Positions 8,927 to 18,503 are shown, numbered from the stretch's first letter. The stretch: 64,000 nt of DNA from Methylosarcina fibrata AML-C10 (GCF_000372865.1 NZ_KB889965.1:4547786-4611785), one strand, 5' to 3'. Numbers and translations: made by a program. Notes: generated by a model not told the origin, from the letters alone.

Positions 8927-9394
8927 ATGAAAGGCGATGATCAAATAATTACTCACCTTAACAAATTGCTGGCCGGTGAACTGAGCGCCATCGATCAGTA
9001 TTTCATTCATTCCAGAATGTATGAAAACTGGGGCTTTAGCAAACTCTACGAGCGCATCAGCCATGAAGTCCAGGACGAAATGAACCATGCCGACGCCTTG
9101 ATCAAACGTATTCTGTTTCTGGAAGGCACGCCCGATTTAACCAAGCGGGAACCTTTGCATGTCGGGCGCACCGTGCCGGAAATGTTAAAAAACGATCTGG
9201 ATCTGGAGATCAGCGTAATAGGGGCGCTGCGCGAGGTGATCGCGTATTGCGAAAAACACCACGATTACCAGACCCGGGAGATTCTCGGCGTGATGTTGAA
9301 GGATACCGAAGAAGACCACGCCCATTGGCTGGAAAAGCAACTGCATCTGATTGACGCCATAGGATTGCAAAACTATTTGCAATCGCAGCTATAG
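8927..9394 (+). CDS. bfr: Bacterioferritin
   Basis: 155 residues from the ATG at 8927, preceded by a GGGAGA ribosome-binding site. It begins [15 protein letters not shown] and ends LQNYLQSQL, as expected for Bfr. The haem-ligand methionine is M52 (DEMNHAD), and the ferroxidase residues E18, E51 and H54 are in place, so this is a haem-binding, catalytic subunit rather than a ferritin-like remnant. Bfr forms a 24-subunit shell that oxidises and stores iron. It is divergent from the siderophore receptor and convergent with the RND operon, at the centre of an iron-related block. Confidence 0.96.
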   Translation: MKGDDQIITHLNKLLAGELSAIDQYFIHSRMYENWGFSKLYERISHEVQDEMNHADALIKRILFLEGTPDLTKREPLHVGRTVPEMLKNDLDLEISVIGALREVIAYCEKHHDYQTREILGVMLKDTEEDHAHWLEKQLHLIDAIGLQNYLQSQL

Positions 9395-9504
9395 AGACCG
9401 GCAGCCGATACGATAGCCGTCATGGCTGTGGCAGCAGCGGAAGATGAAAATTGCCTTCGCATTGCCACTTATCACCCGTTGGCAAGATGGAAATGCCAAG
9501 CCAT

Positions 9505-12500
9505 TCATTCAGGCTTATTTTCCCGGGCGGAGTTTTTTTTTGAGAAGAGACCGGTACTCCAGGCCGACAACCGCAACATGATTATATAAAGTACGGGCAC
9601 GAACGGAATCGCCAATAACGTCGACGACAGCATCCCGCCGAACACTACCGTGCCAATGGCCTGCTGGCTGGCTGCGCCGGCTCCCGAGGCACTTAGTAAA
9701 GGCAAGACGCCCATAATAAAGGCAAAAGACGTCATTACAATGGGGCGAAAGCGCCGGCGCGTGGCCTCCACCGCCGCATCGGTCGCGGTCATTCCTTCGG
9801 TCTGAAGTTGCCGGGCGAATTCGACGATCAGGATCGCATTTTTGCAGGCCAGCCCGATCATCAGGATCAAGCCGACCTGGGTGTACAGATTATTGTCGAA
9901 ACCCTGCATGATCAAAGCCAGAAGCACTCCGACCAGAGCCATGGGCACCACCATCACCACGGCCAGAGGGCTGGTCCAGCTTTCGTATAAAGCCGCAAGT
10001 ACCATAAAAACCAGGACGATCGAAAGACCGTAAATGAAGTAAGCTTGTTTGCCTATCTGCTTTTCCTGGAAGGAAGTTGCGGTCCAGTCGAAACCGATTC
10101 CTTTCGGCAAGGTTTTAGCAGTCAATTGTTCCATGAGATTTAACGCTTGCCCCGAACTGAATCCGGGAGCCGCGGCGCCGTATATTTGCGCTGCAGGATA
10201 AAGGTTGTAGCGCAATACCAGCTCGGGGCCTACTGTTCTTTTCACCTCCAGCAGAGTTCCTAACGGCACCATTTCGCCTTGTCCATTTCGCACATAAAGG
10301 TTTTTAATGTCTTCCGGCTGCGCTCGAAACGGGGCGTCGGCCTGCACGTAAACCTGGAAGACCTGATTGAATTTGTTGAAAAGATTGACGAAGGACGAGC
10401 CCAGATAGGTCTGCAACGTTGAAAACACGTTGTTGAGCGGGATGTTGAGCGATTCTACCTTGGTTCTATCGATGTCCAGAAACAACTGGGGACTGCGTGC
10501 ATTGAACGTAGAGGTCAAATTTCGTAAGCCGGACTGGGTGCTCCCCGAACGGATGACTTCGTCGACGGTTTTTTGCAGTTCGGCAAGGCCTAAACTTTGG
10601 CGGTCTTCCACCATCAACTGGAAACCGCCGCCCTGGCCCAGTCCCCGGATCGGCGGAGGAATCAATACGATGGACCGGGATTCTTCGATGGCCGTCAGAT
10701 CCCGGCGCAGATTGGCGGTGATCGCATCCTGGTTCAAATTCGATCCGCGCCTGTTCCAGTCGTCAAAAACGATAAACGTGGTGATCATGTTGGAGACGTT
10801 GGCGCTGTCCAGTATGGACAAGCCGCCGATCGTTACCCAGGCTTCCACGCCTTGGGTTTTATGGAATATCCTGTTCAACTGCCTGGTTAAGGCGACTACC
10901 CGCGGCTGCGAAGCCGCGTCCGGAAGTTGTGTGATGACCATCGCATAGCCCTGGTCTTCGGTAGGTAAAAAACCTGTCGGATGGTAAGCAAAGCGCCAAA
11001 CGCTGACGGCAATGATCAGCGCATACAGCAGAGTTATCGCAACGGCCCGCTGCACCATCCAGGCGACCAGGCGCACGTAGGCATTCTCAAACCATCCGTA
11101 AGCCTTGTTGAAGCCTCGGGAAAACCAGTTGCTCTCTTTATTTCCAGCCGGACGCAGCCACAGAGCGCACTGGGCCGGTTTAAGCGTCAGGGCATTGATC
11201 GCGCTGATGATGGCAGTGGCGGCGATGATCAACGCGAACTGGCGGAACAACTGGCCGGTAATGCCCGGCAGAAAGGCGGCCGGCAAAAACACCGACGCCA
11301 GCACCAGCGTAATCCCCATGATCGGCCCGGTGATTTCCTGCATTGCCTTGATTGTGGCGTCTTTAGGGGACAGGCCTTGTTCGATGTGAAACGAGGCGTT
11401 CTCGACGATGACGATCGCATCGTCGACGACGATGCCGACCGCCAGAATCAGCGCGAACAGGGTTAACAGATTGATCCCGAAACCCAGCAGGGCCATCGCC
11501 GCGAACGAGCCGATCAGCGTGACCGGGACGGTGGTGGCGGGCACCAGGGTCGCCCGCCAGTCCTGCAGGAACAGCACGACGACCACGAGCACCAGGATGC
11601 CGGCCTCGAACAGCGTGATGTAGACGTCGTGGATCGCGCTGCGGACGAACTTGGTGGTGTCGTAACGGATTTCGTAGCTCAGGCCCGGCGGAAAATCCTT
11701 GCTCATCTTGGCCATCGCCTGTTTCACTTCTTCCGCGACATCGAGCGCGTTGGCGCCGGGCAGGGTAAATACCGGCATCACGGCGGCTTTGTGCCCGCTG
11801 GATTGGGAAAAATTGCTGTAACTCTGCCGGCTGAGCTCGACGCGGGCGACGTCGCGAATGCGCACGATTTGCGCCGATTCGTTGCGGGCGCTCTTGATCA
11901 CGATGTTCTCGAACTGCGAGACGTCGGCCAAACGGCCGAGCGAATTGACCGTAAACTGGAAAGCCTGGTTGACAGGCGCGGGAGGTCCGCCCAACTGTCC
12001 TGCGGCCACTTGCAGATTCTGGCTCTGGATCGCGCCGATCACGTCGAGCGTGGTCAGGCTGAAGTAACGGAGCTTTTCCGGATTCAGCCAGACCCGCATG
12101 CTGTAGGGTCCCGCGCCTCGAACCGCAATCTGGCCGACGCCGGGCAGACGCGCGAGCGGATTTTGCAGATTGATTACCGCGTAATTGGAAAGGAAAGTTT
12201 CATCGAAGCGGTCGTCCTCCGAATACAACCCCACCACCAGCAGGATGTCCGTGGACACTTTTTTGACCGTGACTCCCTGCGGCTGCACCGAGGAAGGAAG
12301 TTGGGGCAACGCGCTGTTGACGAGGTTTTGCACCAGCGCCATCGACGTATTCAGATCGGTGCCCACATTGAACGTAATCGTCAAGGTGTAACTTCCGTCG
12401 CTGGCGCTGGTCGAGGACATGTACAGCGAGTTCTCCACGCCGTTGACCGCTTGCTCGATCGGAATGCCGACCGTGGCGGCCACCACCTCGGCGCTGGCCC

Positions 12501-12654
12501 CCGGATAGCGGGAAGTCACCTGAATGGTCGGCGGCACGATGGGAGGGTACTGCGACACAGGCAAATTCAAAAAACACACCAGTCCTAGAATGACCGTAAC
12601 GATCGCGATGACGTTCGCGAAAATGGGGCGTTCGATAAAATATCGGGAAATCAT
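9505..12654 (-). CDS. RND efflux pump inner-membrane transporter (HAE1/AcrB family)
   Basis: 1049 residues, the full length of AcrB-type pumps. It starts MISRYFIERPIFANV. The proton-relay aspartates are in VGIVVDDAIVIVEN and the partner lysine in LACKNAILIVEFA. Porter-domain hallmarks such as YPGASAEVVAATV are present. The pump exports hydrophobic compounds across the cell envelope using proton motive force. Its start overlaps the stop of the membrane-fusion gene by 4 bases, placing it last in an outer-membrane factor/fusion protein/pump operon. No TetR or MarR regulator adjoins the operon, so its inducer is unknown. Confidence 0.95.
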   Translation of the reverse strand: MISRYFIERPIFANVIAIVTVILGLVCFLNLPVSQYPPIVPPTIQVTSRYPGASAEVVAATVGIPIEQAVNGVENSLYMSSTSASDGSYTLTITFNVGTDLNTSMALVQNLVNSALPQLPSSVQPQGVTVKKVSTDILLVVGLYSEDDRFDETFLSNYAVINLQNPLARLPGVGQIAVRGAGPYSMRVWLNPEKLRYFSLTTLDVIGAIQSQNLQVAAGQLGGPPAPVNQAFQFTVNSLGRLADVSQFENIVIKSARNESAQIVRIRDVARVELSRQSYSNFSQSSGHKAAVMPVFTLPGANALDVAEEVKQAMAKMSKDFPPGLSYEIRYDTTKFVRSAIHDVYITLFEAGILVLVVVVLFLQDWRATLVPATTVPVTLIGSFAAMALLGFGINLLTLFALILAVGIVVDDAIVIVENASFHIEQGLSPKDATIKAMQEITGPIMGITLVLASVFLPAAFLPGITGQLFRQFALIIAATAIISAINALTLKPAQCALWLRPAGNKESNWFSRGFNKAYGWFENAYVRLVAWMVQRAVAITLLYALIIAVSVWRFAYHPTGFLPTEDQGYAMVITQLPDAASQPRVVALTRQLNRIFHKTQGVEAWVTIGGLSILDSANVSNMITTFIVFDDWNRRGSNLNQDAITANLRRDLTAIEESRSIVLIPPPIRGLGQGGGFQLMVEDRQSLGLAELQKTVDEVIRSGSTQSGLRNLTSTFNARSPQLFLDIDRTKVESLNIPLNNVFSTLQTYLGSSFVNLFNKFNQVFQVYVQADAPFRAQPEDIKNLYVRNGQGEMVPLGTLLEVKRTVGPELVLRYNLYPAAQIYGAAAPGFSSGQALNLMEQLTAKTLPKGIGFDWTATSFQEKQIGKQAYFIYGLSIVLVFMVLAALYESWTSPLAVVMVVPMALVGVLLALIMQGFDNNLYTQVGLILMIGLACKNAILIVEFARQLQTEGMTATDAAVEATRRRFRPIVMTSFAFIMGVLPLLSASGAGAASQQAIGTVVFGGMLSSTLLAIPFVPVLYIIMLRLSAWSTGLFSKKNSARENKPE

Positions 12655-13838
12655 GGGGACGGCTTCTCGAGTTTGGCCGGGTCTGCAGCATGCTCCCGGC
12701 CGCCTTCCGCTTTTGTCGGCGCTTGGGATTCGGAAACCACTTTATTTCCCGGAATTGCATGCAGCAGACCCGCTATAATGATCCGATCCTGATCGTTGAT
12801 CCCATTCTCGATCACTCGTTCTTCATCCACTCGAGCCCCAAGTTTGACTGACTTTCGTTCGACGCGGTTGTTACTGTCCACTGCCAGCAGGTAGGAACCC
12901 AATTGGTCGTAACCGATCGCCGTTTCCGGGACCACCAAAGCCATCCTTTCCGAGTTGACGACAAGGACTCGAACGCGTGCAAACAAACCCGGCAGGATCG
13001 CGCCGTCGGCATTCGGGAAACGGGCCCGCAACAGTAACGTGCCCGTCGTCGGAGTCACCGAAATCGCGGTGAAATCGAGAAAACCGTGATGGGGATAATC
13101 TTTTTCGTCGGACAATGCGAGCGAGACCGGAATTTTCATTTTTTCGGCTTCCCCCGGGCCGACATTGGTTTGTCTAATAACCTTTAGAAGTTCAGTCTCG
13201 TTGATCGTGAAGTAGACGTAGATCGGATCTATCTGATTAATGTGCGCCAGGGGAGTAAATTCACCCGCTCCCACCAGATTGCCGGGATCTTTGAGGCGGC
13301 GGTCGACCCGGCCGTCGAAAGGAGCCGCCACTTCGGTATAACCCAGATCCAATTGCGCCAGATCGCGTTTGGCCTCGGCAGCGATCAGTGCGGCCTTGGC
13401 ATTGTCGCGTTCGAATCGCCATCGATCCACGTCGGTCTGGGCGGCCGCATGCTGCCGCACCAAGCCGCCAAACCGCTCCAACTCGGTTTGGGCATGGTCG
13501 AGGCTGGCTTTTTGCTGCAACACTTGCGCTTCCGCCTGTTTCAGTTTGGCCTGATAAGTATCCTGCTGGATCAAGAACAGCGGCTGACCTTTCTTTACGC
13601 TGTCTCCGTCGTTAAACAATACTTTTTCCAAATAGCCCTGCACGCGCGCGACCAGTTGGACCGTGTTGAACGCCTGGGTATTTCCGGTAAATTCCAGATA
13701 TTCCCTTACTTTTCGGTAAATCGGCCGATTGACGGTGACCTGTGGGGGCGGTGGCTCCACGTAGGTGTTCTTTTCTTCGCAACCGCTTCCGAAGATCATG
13801 ACGCCCCATACTAATGCAGCGATGTTGCTCTTCGCCAT
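12651..13838 (-). CDS. RND efflux periplasmic adaptor (membrane-fusion protein)
   Basis: 395 residues from the ATG at 13838, which has GGAG nine bases upstream; another in-frame ATG at 13853 is possible. A lipoprotein-type signal ends FGSGC. Then come the barrel-sandwich half (QLVARVQGYLEKVLFNDGD, VKKGQPLFLI), an alpha-hairpin rich in A, E and Q, and the second lipoyl half (LGYTEVAAPFDGRV). It links the pump to the outer-membrane factor. It follows the outer-membrane factor gene closely and overlaps the pump gene, so the three are co-expressed. Confidence 0.93.
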   Translation of the reverse strand: MAKSNIAALVWGVMIFGSGCEEKNTYVEPPPPQVTVNRPIYRKVREYLEFTGNTQAFNTVQLVARVQGYLEKVLFNDGDSVKKGQPLFLIQQDTYQAKLKQAEAQVLQQKASLDHAQTELERFGGLVRQHAAAQTDVDRWRFERDNAKAALIAAEAKRDLAQLDLGYTEVAAPFDGRVDRRLKDPGNLVGAGEFTPLAHINQIDPIYVYFTINETELLKVIRQTNVGPGEAEKMKIPVSLALSDEKDYPHHGFLDFTAISVTPTTGTLLLRARFPNADGAILPGLFARVRVLVVNSERMALVVPETAIGYDQLGSYLLAVDSNNRVERKSVKLGARVDEERVIENGINDQDRIIIAGLLHAIPGNKVVSESQAPTKAEGGREHAADPAKLEKPSP

Positions 13839-13853
13839 CGGTCTTTGCTCCAT

Positions 13854-15416
13854 TTACCAGCGTGGCCAGGCAATGCCCGGCGACGGTTGCGCGGCAGGGG
13901 ATAAGAGTCCGCCCCAATCGGTACGTTTCGCCATCTCCGCCTTGACCGAATCGGGCACGACGTCCTTGCCTTCACGAATCTGCCAGCCGCCTCCCAGGGC
14001 CCGGTACACTCCCACCAGGTTGTTCGAGATGTCGCCTAGCGTGACGGCCAGACTGTCTTGTTCGTTCAGCAGATCCTGCTGAGCCGTCAGCACGGTCGTA
14101 AAATCGGTGATGCCCTGACGATACTGCAACGTGGCCAGTTCCAGCGAATGCCGGGCGGCCGCGATGCTCTCTCCCAAAGACTGCGCTCGTTCCTGGGAAC
14201 GCAGAAACGCCACCAGGTTGTCCTCCACTTCGCGTTGCGCGTCGAGCACGGTGTTCCGATAACTGATCAGCAATGCCTGAAACCGGGCGTCCTGCACCCG
14301 GACTTGATTGGTGATTTGCCCGTAATTAAAGATATTCCATTGCAGGGACGGACCAAAGTTGGCGGTTCGGCTTTTCCATAGAAAAACATCGCCCAGCGCA
14401 AACGAGCCGACGTCGGTAGAGAGCAAGCCGAAGGTGCCGGTAAGTGAAAAGGCTGGATAAAGGGCGGCTTCGGTCACGCCAATACTTGCCGATTGGGCGG
14501 CGGCACGCAGTTCGGCGGCGCGGACGTCGGGGCGGCGGCGCAGCAGATCGGCAGGTACTCCCACCACTACCTCTGAAGGAGGCGAGGGAATTTGAGCATG
14601 GCCTATCAGCAAATCACCGATTCGGCTCGGCGGCATGCCCAGCAGAAAACTCAACGCGTTCTGCTGCTGACGAAGCTCGATTTCGAGAGTAGGTATCGAA
14701 GCCTTTGTGCTTGCCAACACCGTTCTGGCCTGTTCGACGTCGCGCTCGGAAGTCGTGCCGCCCTCATAGCGGATTTTGGCAAGCCGCAGGTTTGCCTGCT
14801 GCGTATCGACGTTTTGCCGGGCAATGTCCAGGCGTTTTTCAACGGTGCGGATCGTGACGTAGGCATGCGCCACGTCGGCAGTGAGACTGACTAACGCGGT
14901 ATTGTAATTAGCCACCGCAGCCTGGAATTCGGCATCAGCCGATTCGATGGCGCGGCGAAATTTGCCCCAGAAGTCGATTTCCCAACTAGCGGACAAGCCC
15001 AGTTGTGTCTGGGCATAATCGAAAATATGAGAAAAAGCCGCCTGCGAAGCCCGTTGGCTGAGGTGGATTTTGTTGAGCGATCCGGTCAATTGCTGATTTT
15101 GCGGATAAAGATTGCCGGTGGCGACGCCTAACTGTGCGCGGGCCTCGAGTACCCGCACGCCGGCGACACGGACATTAAGGTTGTTGAGATAGGCGCGCTC
15201 GATCAGCCGGTCAAGAATCGGGTCGTTAAAAGTTTTCCACCAATCCCGAACGGTTGTGAAATTTGTTTTAAGCCGCTCATCCCGTGAGTCCAGCCATTGG
15301 GACGCCGTTTCAACGGGAGGGCGAACATAGTCGGGTCCGACCATGCAGCCGGAAAGCAACAGAAAAATCCACAACCAGGCCGGGCGATAACCGGCTGACT
15401 TGACCGTCTTATTCAT
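13854..15416 (-). CDS. Outer-membrane efflux lipoprotein (NodT/OprM family)
   Basis: 520 residues from the ATG at 15416. A lipoprotein signal ends LLLSGC, followed by MVGPDYVRPP, the standard opening of OprM-type proteins. Two duplicated alpha-helical/beta-barrel halves are visible, including LRRRPDVRAAELRAAAQSA in the middle. It is the TolC-like exit duct of the pump encoded downstream. The frame extends 50 codons upstream, but only the chosen start places the signal peptide at the N-terminus. It is the first gene of the tripartite operon, so the promoter should lie in 15417-15858. Confidence 0.93.
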   Translation of the reverse strand: MNKTVKSAGYRPAWLWIFLLLSGCMVGPDYVRPPVETASQWLDSRDERLKTNFTTVRDWWKTFNDPILDRLIERAYLNNLNVRVAGVRVLEARAQLGVATGNLYPQNQQLTGSLNKIHLSQRASQAAFSHIFDYAQTQLGLSASWEIDFWGKFRRAIESADAEFQAAVANYNTALVSLTADVAHAYVTIRTVEKRLDIARQNVDTQQANLRLAKIRYEGGTTSERDVEQARTVLASTKASIPTLEIELRQQQNALSFLLGMPPSRIGDLLIGHAQIPSPPSEVVVGVPADLLRRRPDVRAAELRAAAQSASIGVTEAALYPAFSLTGTFGLLSTDVGSFALGDVFLWKSRTANFGPSLQWNIFNYGQITNQVRVQDARFQALLISYRNTVLDAQREVEDNLVAFLRSQERAQSLGESIAAARHSLELATLQYRQGITDFTTVLTAQQDLLNEQDSLAVTLGDISNNLVGVYRALGGGWQIREGKDVVPDSVKAEMAKRTDWGGLLSPAAQPSPGIAWPRW

Positions 15417-15858
15417 CCTGACTCCGGAAGATGCCAGTGTAGGCGAATGAGGTAAAGGAAAGGTCGTACCTTGACTCTTGGATGTTGTCGAAAGCGAGTG
15501 CAAGTAAGAGAGTAGGGGCCTGCGTTGACGAAAGGCTTTTTCAAGCCGTGTGAAAACAGGATCCACTTTCCTCTTGAACTAAACGTTTTGACTCCATGCC
15601 CGGCTTGCCGTTCAATGGATTCTCTATCGGGAGCTTAATAGAGGTATAAGTGTTCTTCGGCGAAACCCACTGAATGGCCAGGGCTTTCTCGACGTGCGGC
15701 CGGTACAGGCCCGTATGACCGAGCTCTCTTGGGATGAGCTATTTGGTAACGAGGCTGTCGAGCGGATGTTCTTGCGTCAGAAGAGCGCGGTAAAAAATCA
15801 GGAGAGTGCATTATGGCCACTTCAAAAAAAATTGTCCGGGCAAGAGACGATCCGGCCA
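15417..15858. other. Intergenic gap upstream of RND operon, no clear gene
   Basis: 442 bases between the efflux operon start and the exbD stop. It must hold the efflux promoter, but I recognise no confident operator. On the plus strand a 24-codon ORF (15813-15887) follows an AGGAGAG motif and runs into the exbD 3' end; it has no recognisable product. Confidence 0.4.
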
Positions 15859-16281
15859 TTATCTGGAGACTTCAGGCTCCGAAATAAAACCGATGCGGCT
15901 GACTCCCGCCCCGGCCGCGTCGGCGAGAGATTCGGCCACGGCTCGATAAGGCACCTTTTGGTCGGCTCGAATGTGCAGTTCCGGCTGCGGCGACTCGTCC
16001 GCGATTTGTTGCAGGTTGTGCCGGAGCCGGTCGCGGTCGACCAAAGCGGCGTTCCAATAAATTTGCCCGTCCGCATTAATCGTCAATTCGATGTGTTTGA
16101 CTTCCTGGGTCTGCGCCGTGCTGTCGGCTTTGGGCAGATCGATTTTGACCGCGTGGGTCATCAAAGGCGCGGTGATCATGAAAATGATCAGTAGCACCAG
16201 CATGACGTCGATCAGCGGCACCATGTTGATTTCGGCGACCGGATGCGCGGAATTATTCCGGTTAAAACTTCCGAATGCCAT
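15859..16281 (-). CDS. exbD: ExbD, TonB-system proton-channel subunit
   Basis: 140 residues with a single membrane segment containing the proton-carrying aspartate in INMVPLIDVMLVLLIIFM (D25), followed by a periplasmic domain. With ExbB it converts proton motive force into movement of TonB. Its ATG overlaps the exbB stop by one base (TGATG), so the genes are coupled. It is the last gene of the hemP-tonB-exbB-exbD unit, which starts behind a Fur box. Confidence 0.95.
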   Translation of the reverse strand: MAFGSFNRNNSAHPVAEINMVPLIDVMLVLLIIFMITAPLMTHAVKIDLPKADSTAQTQEVKHIELTINADGQIYWNAALVDRDRLRHNLQQIADESPQPELHIRADQKVPYRAVAESLADAAGAGVSRIGFISEPEVSR

Positions 16282-16982
16282 CAGTATTCTCCCGAGACGG
16301 TTGCCGGCGCCGACCCGGTGGTCAACAGTGCGAACAAGTCGTGCGCAAACGCATCGAGTCTGGACAGGATCAGCCGGTTCGAGCGCGCGCAGGCATTATA
16401 GGCCAGTACGGCCGGAATGGCGACGGCCAGCCCCAGGCCGGTCATGATCAGCGCTTCGCCGACGGGACCTGCGATTTGCTCCAGCGTCGCCGCGCCGCTC
16501 TGACCGATGGCCGTCAGTGCATGAAAAACGCCCCAAACGGTGCCGAACAGGCCGACGAACGGCGCCGTGCTCGCAATCGACGCCAACGCAGTCAAACCCC
16601 ATTCCAGGCGTGCCGTTTCCTCGTCGATTCTGCGGCGCATCGCGCGAGTCAGAAATTCGGCTGCCGATCCTGCTTCCTGGAGCCGGTCTCCGCCGTGCCG
16701 AGCATGATGGCGTCGGGCGTTAATCGCGTGCCGGGTCAGCAACGAAAACGGTTCTTCGGGTATTTCCTGCTGTAGCTTGTCGGCGATCTGTTCGATCGAG
16801 GCTGCGTTCCAGAAGGCAAGCAGAAACCTAGCCGAGCGGCGGCGCATTCTGAAGCCTTGCCAGGCTTTGATCAGGATGAAGTACCAACTGGCGGCCGACA
16901 TCGCGGCCAGGATCAAGAACAGCGCTTTTCCCACGCCGTCGCTTTGGGCGAGAAAATGGTGCAGAGGTATTGTCGTATTCAT
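16281..16982 (-). CDS. exbB: ExbB/TolQ-family proton-channel protein
   Basis: 233 residues with the MotA/TolQ/ExbB arrangement: one N-terminal membrane segment near 18-38 (ALFLILAAMSAASWYFIL), a cytoplasmic loop, and two more segments (ALTALASIASTAPFVGLFGTVWG and ALIMTGLGLAVAIPAVLAYN). The GTVWG and LAVAIPA motifs are family hallmarks. It lies two bases downstream of tonB and overlaps exbD. Context with tonB favours ExbB over TolQ. Confidence 0.94.
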   Translation of the reverse strand: MNTTIPLHHFLAQSDGVGKALFLILAAMSAASWYFILIKAWQGFRMRRRSARFLLAFWNAASIEQIADKLQQEIPEEPFSLLTRHAINARRHHARHGGDRLQEAGSAAEFLTRAMRRRIDEETARLEWGLTALASIASTAPFVGLFGTVWGVFHALTAIGQSGAATLEQIAGPVGEALIMTGLGLAVAIPAVLAYNACARSNRLILSRLDAFAHDLFALLTTGSAPATVSGEY

Positions 16983-16984
16983 CG

Positions 16985-17830
16985 TTATCCTTCGAGAGTA
17001 AAAGAAACAGGCACCACGACCCAGGCCGAAACTTTAGTGTCGCCGCGCCGTGCGGGCACGAAGCGCCATTTTTTGACGGTTTCCAGAGCGGACCGGTCGA
17101 GGTCGGGAAAGCCGCTGCTTTTTTTTATCGCAAGCTCTGCCACAGTGCCGTCGGCATTGATCAGTGACTTGATCAGGACCTTGCCTTCTTCTCCGCGTTC
17201 GCGTGCCTCTTCCGGATAATGGGGCGGCGGGTTATTCAGATAATCGGCATTCAGATTGGGCTGCACCAACGGTTGCCGGCTATCGGCGCTTTCCGGGGAG
17301 GACGCAGAAGCGGTCGGCTGCACTGTATTCGCCGCCGGCGCGGCAACGGCCGGAATCGTCGTATTCTTTGCGCTCTCTGGCGGTACGGTAGCCGCGGCCG
17401 GCACCGCAGCGCTGGAAGAAAGCACGGCCTTGGGCTTGGCTTTGATCGGCTTGGCGATTTTGGGCTTCGGTTTCAGGGCCGGTTTCCGGGGTTTCTGCGG
17501 TGTCGCCGGGGAGGCCGGAGTGCTTTCGGCGTGCGGATGGGGCGCGGCAATCCAGGCGACCTGTATCGGCGCCGATTCGGTCAGGGCTTGTTCGTGCGCG
17601 TCGCCTTGCAACAAGGCAAATCCGGCCAGATGCAGACCGGCCGTCAGCAGCAAAGCTGTGGCCATCTCCTGGCGCCGACAATAAGGGGCTGTTTCTCCGG
17701 GGCGGCGTTCCGGCAGAAATCGGGTTTCCGGAGCAAAAGGAATCACCTTGCGGCGGACGGAATGCAAATGGCTTGAAACGTCCGAATAAACCGCAGCGGA
17801 AGAGTCGATTTTATGAATCGTTGCGGGCAT
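16985..17830 (-). CDS. tonB: Energy transducer TonB (first copy)
   Basis: 281 residues. A 55-60 residue cytoplasmic N-terminal extension precedes the membrane anchor (ATALLLTAGLHLAGFALLQ). A Pro/Lys/Ala-rich periplasmic spacer (KPRKPALKPKPKIAKPIKAKPK) and a C-terminal TonB domain (HYPEEARERGEEGKV, GFPDLDRSALETVKKWRF) follow. The spacer and terminal domain contact outer-membrane receptors such as the one at 6448-8622. The long N-terminal extension is unusual compared with E. coli TonB. It is co-transcribed with exbB and exbD. A second, different TonB lies at 52983. Confidence 0.94.
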   Translation of the reverse strand: MPATIHKIDSSAAVYSDVSSHLHSVRRKVIPFAPETRFLPERRPGETAPYCRRQEMATALLLTAGLHLAGFALLQGDAHEQALTESAPIQVAWIAAPHPHAESTPASPATPQKPRKPALKPKPKIAKPIKAKPKAVLSSSAAVPAAATVPPESAKNTTIPAVAAPAANTVQPTASASSPESADSRQPLVQPNLNADYLNNPPPHYPEEARERGEEGKVLIKSLINADGTVAELAIKKSSGFPDLDRSALETVKKWRFVPARRGDTKVSAWVVVPVSFTLEG

Positions 17831-17908
17831 GGCCGGCCTCCTTGATCGGAATTTTGGAGTGGCTGGCTACCCGGTACGGGATGGCTGGCTATGGGGTGGC
17901 GAAAATTT

Positions 17909-18091
17909 CTATTTGGTCAGTATCAGCTTGCCGTTGCTGGTGATGCGCAAACGGTATTCTTCCTCGTTATGGACGATCACGATTTCGTTTCGTGCACCGA
18001 ACAGCACGCTGCTGCTGAGCCGTCGTCTGTCGTTGACCGTGCCATCAGGCGGCAGCGCGTTATTCTTAAAAGGATCTTTAGCGTTTTTCAT
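17909..18091 (-). CDS. hemP: HemP-like hemin uptake protein
   Basis: 60 residues. The C-terminal half carries the HemP pattern RRLSSSVLFGARNEIVIVHN followed by EEYRLRITSNGKLILTK, with the near-invariant GKLILTK end. HemP proteins are small, Fur-controlled and encoded beside haem or siderophore uptake genes; some regulate receptor expression. Here it sits between a Fur box and tonB-exbB-exbD. Confidence 0.85.
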   Translation of the reverse strand: MKNAKDPFKNNALPPDGTVNDRRRLSSSVLFGARNEIVIVHNEEEYRLRITSNGKLILTK

Positions 18092-18100
18092 CGGCTTCGT

Positions 18101-18376
18101 TCAATGGTAAACGACGGCGGCTTTGCGGGCAGGGCGTTGATCCGACAGTTGAGCCGCGATTTTTTGCCAATGTTCCAGTAATTGCAGATACATGGCGTGT
18201 GTGTTGGAGGCGGGTTCCAACTCGGGATGCGCCAGCAGTTGATTTAATTGGTGAAGAATTCTCCGGGCCAGTCCGGGGCAGTGATGGCCGTTGATGAATT
18301 GGGTCATTGACAGGCAGGTTGCCGCATGCAGATGCGACAATTTATCTTTTTGTGCAACTGTTTCTAGTTCGGGCAT
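18101..18376 (-). CDS. Small protein of the Fur-controlled hemP-tonB operon, function unknown
   Basis: 91 residues from the ATG at 18376. It is rich in His and Leu with one segment CPGLARRILHQLNQLLAHPELE that should form an amphipathic helix; no signal peptide or membrane segment. I do not recognise a family. It is the first gene after the Fur box at 18482 and ends nine bases before hemP, so iron control is expected. The ribosome-binding site is poor, and the frame stays open upstream to a TTG, so the start is uncertain. Confidence 0.6.
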   Translation of the reverse strand: MPELETVAQKDKLSHLHAATCLSMTQFINGHHCPGLARRILHQLNQLLAHPELEPASNTHAMYLQLLEHWQKIAAQLSDQRPARKAAVVYH

Positions 18377-18481
18377 AACATTTTTTTTATGGTTGGGATG
18401 GGGAAGATTCGGCGCGTATTGCCGGGAGAGAACGTTACGCGCCGAACGAAAGCAGCGAGAGGTCAATTCACGGCCTTCAGT

Positions 18482-18503
18482 TAAATGATAATGATTATCG
18501 TTT
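18482..18503 (-). promoter_or_regulatory. Fur box of the hemP-tonB-exbBD operon
   Basis: Contains GATAATGATTATCGTT, an excellent match to the Fur 19-mer. It lies about 105 bases upstream of the first gene of the operon. The same 22-bp sequence recurs in inverted orientation at 18759-18780. Confidence 0.88.

Noticed and set aside
11629-12588. 319-codon plus-strand frame
   Set aside because: Antisense to the RND pump gene; no domain seen.
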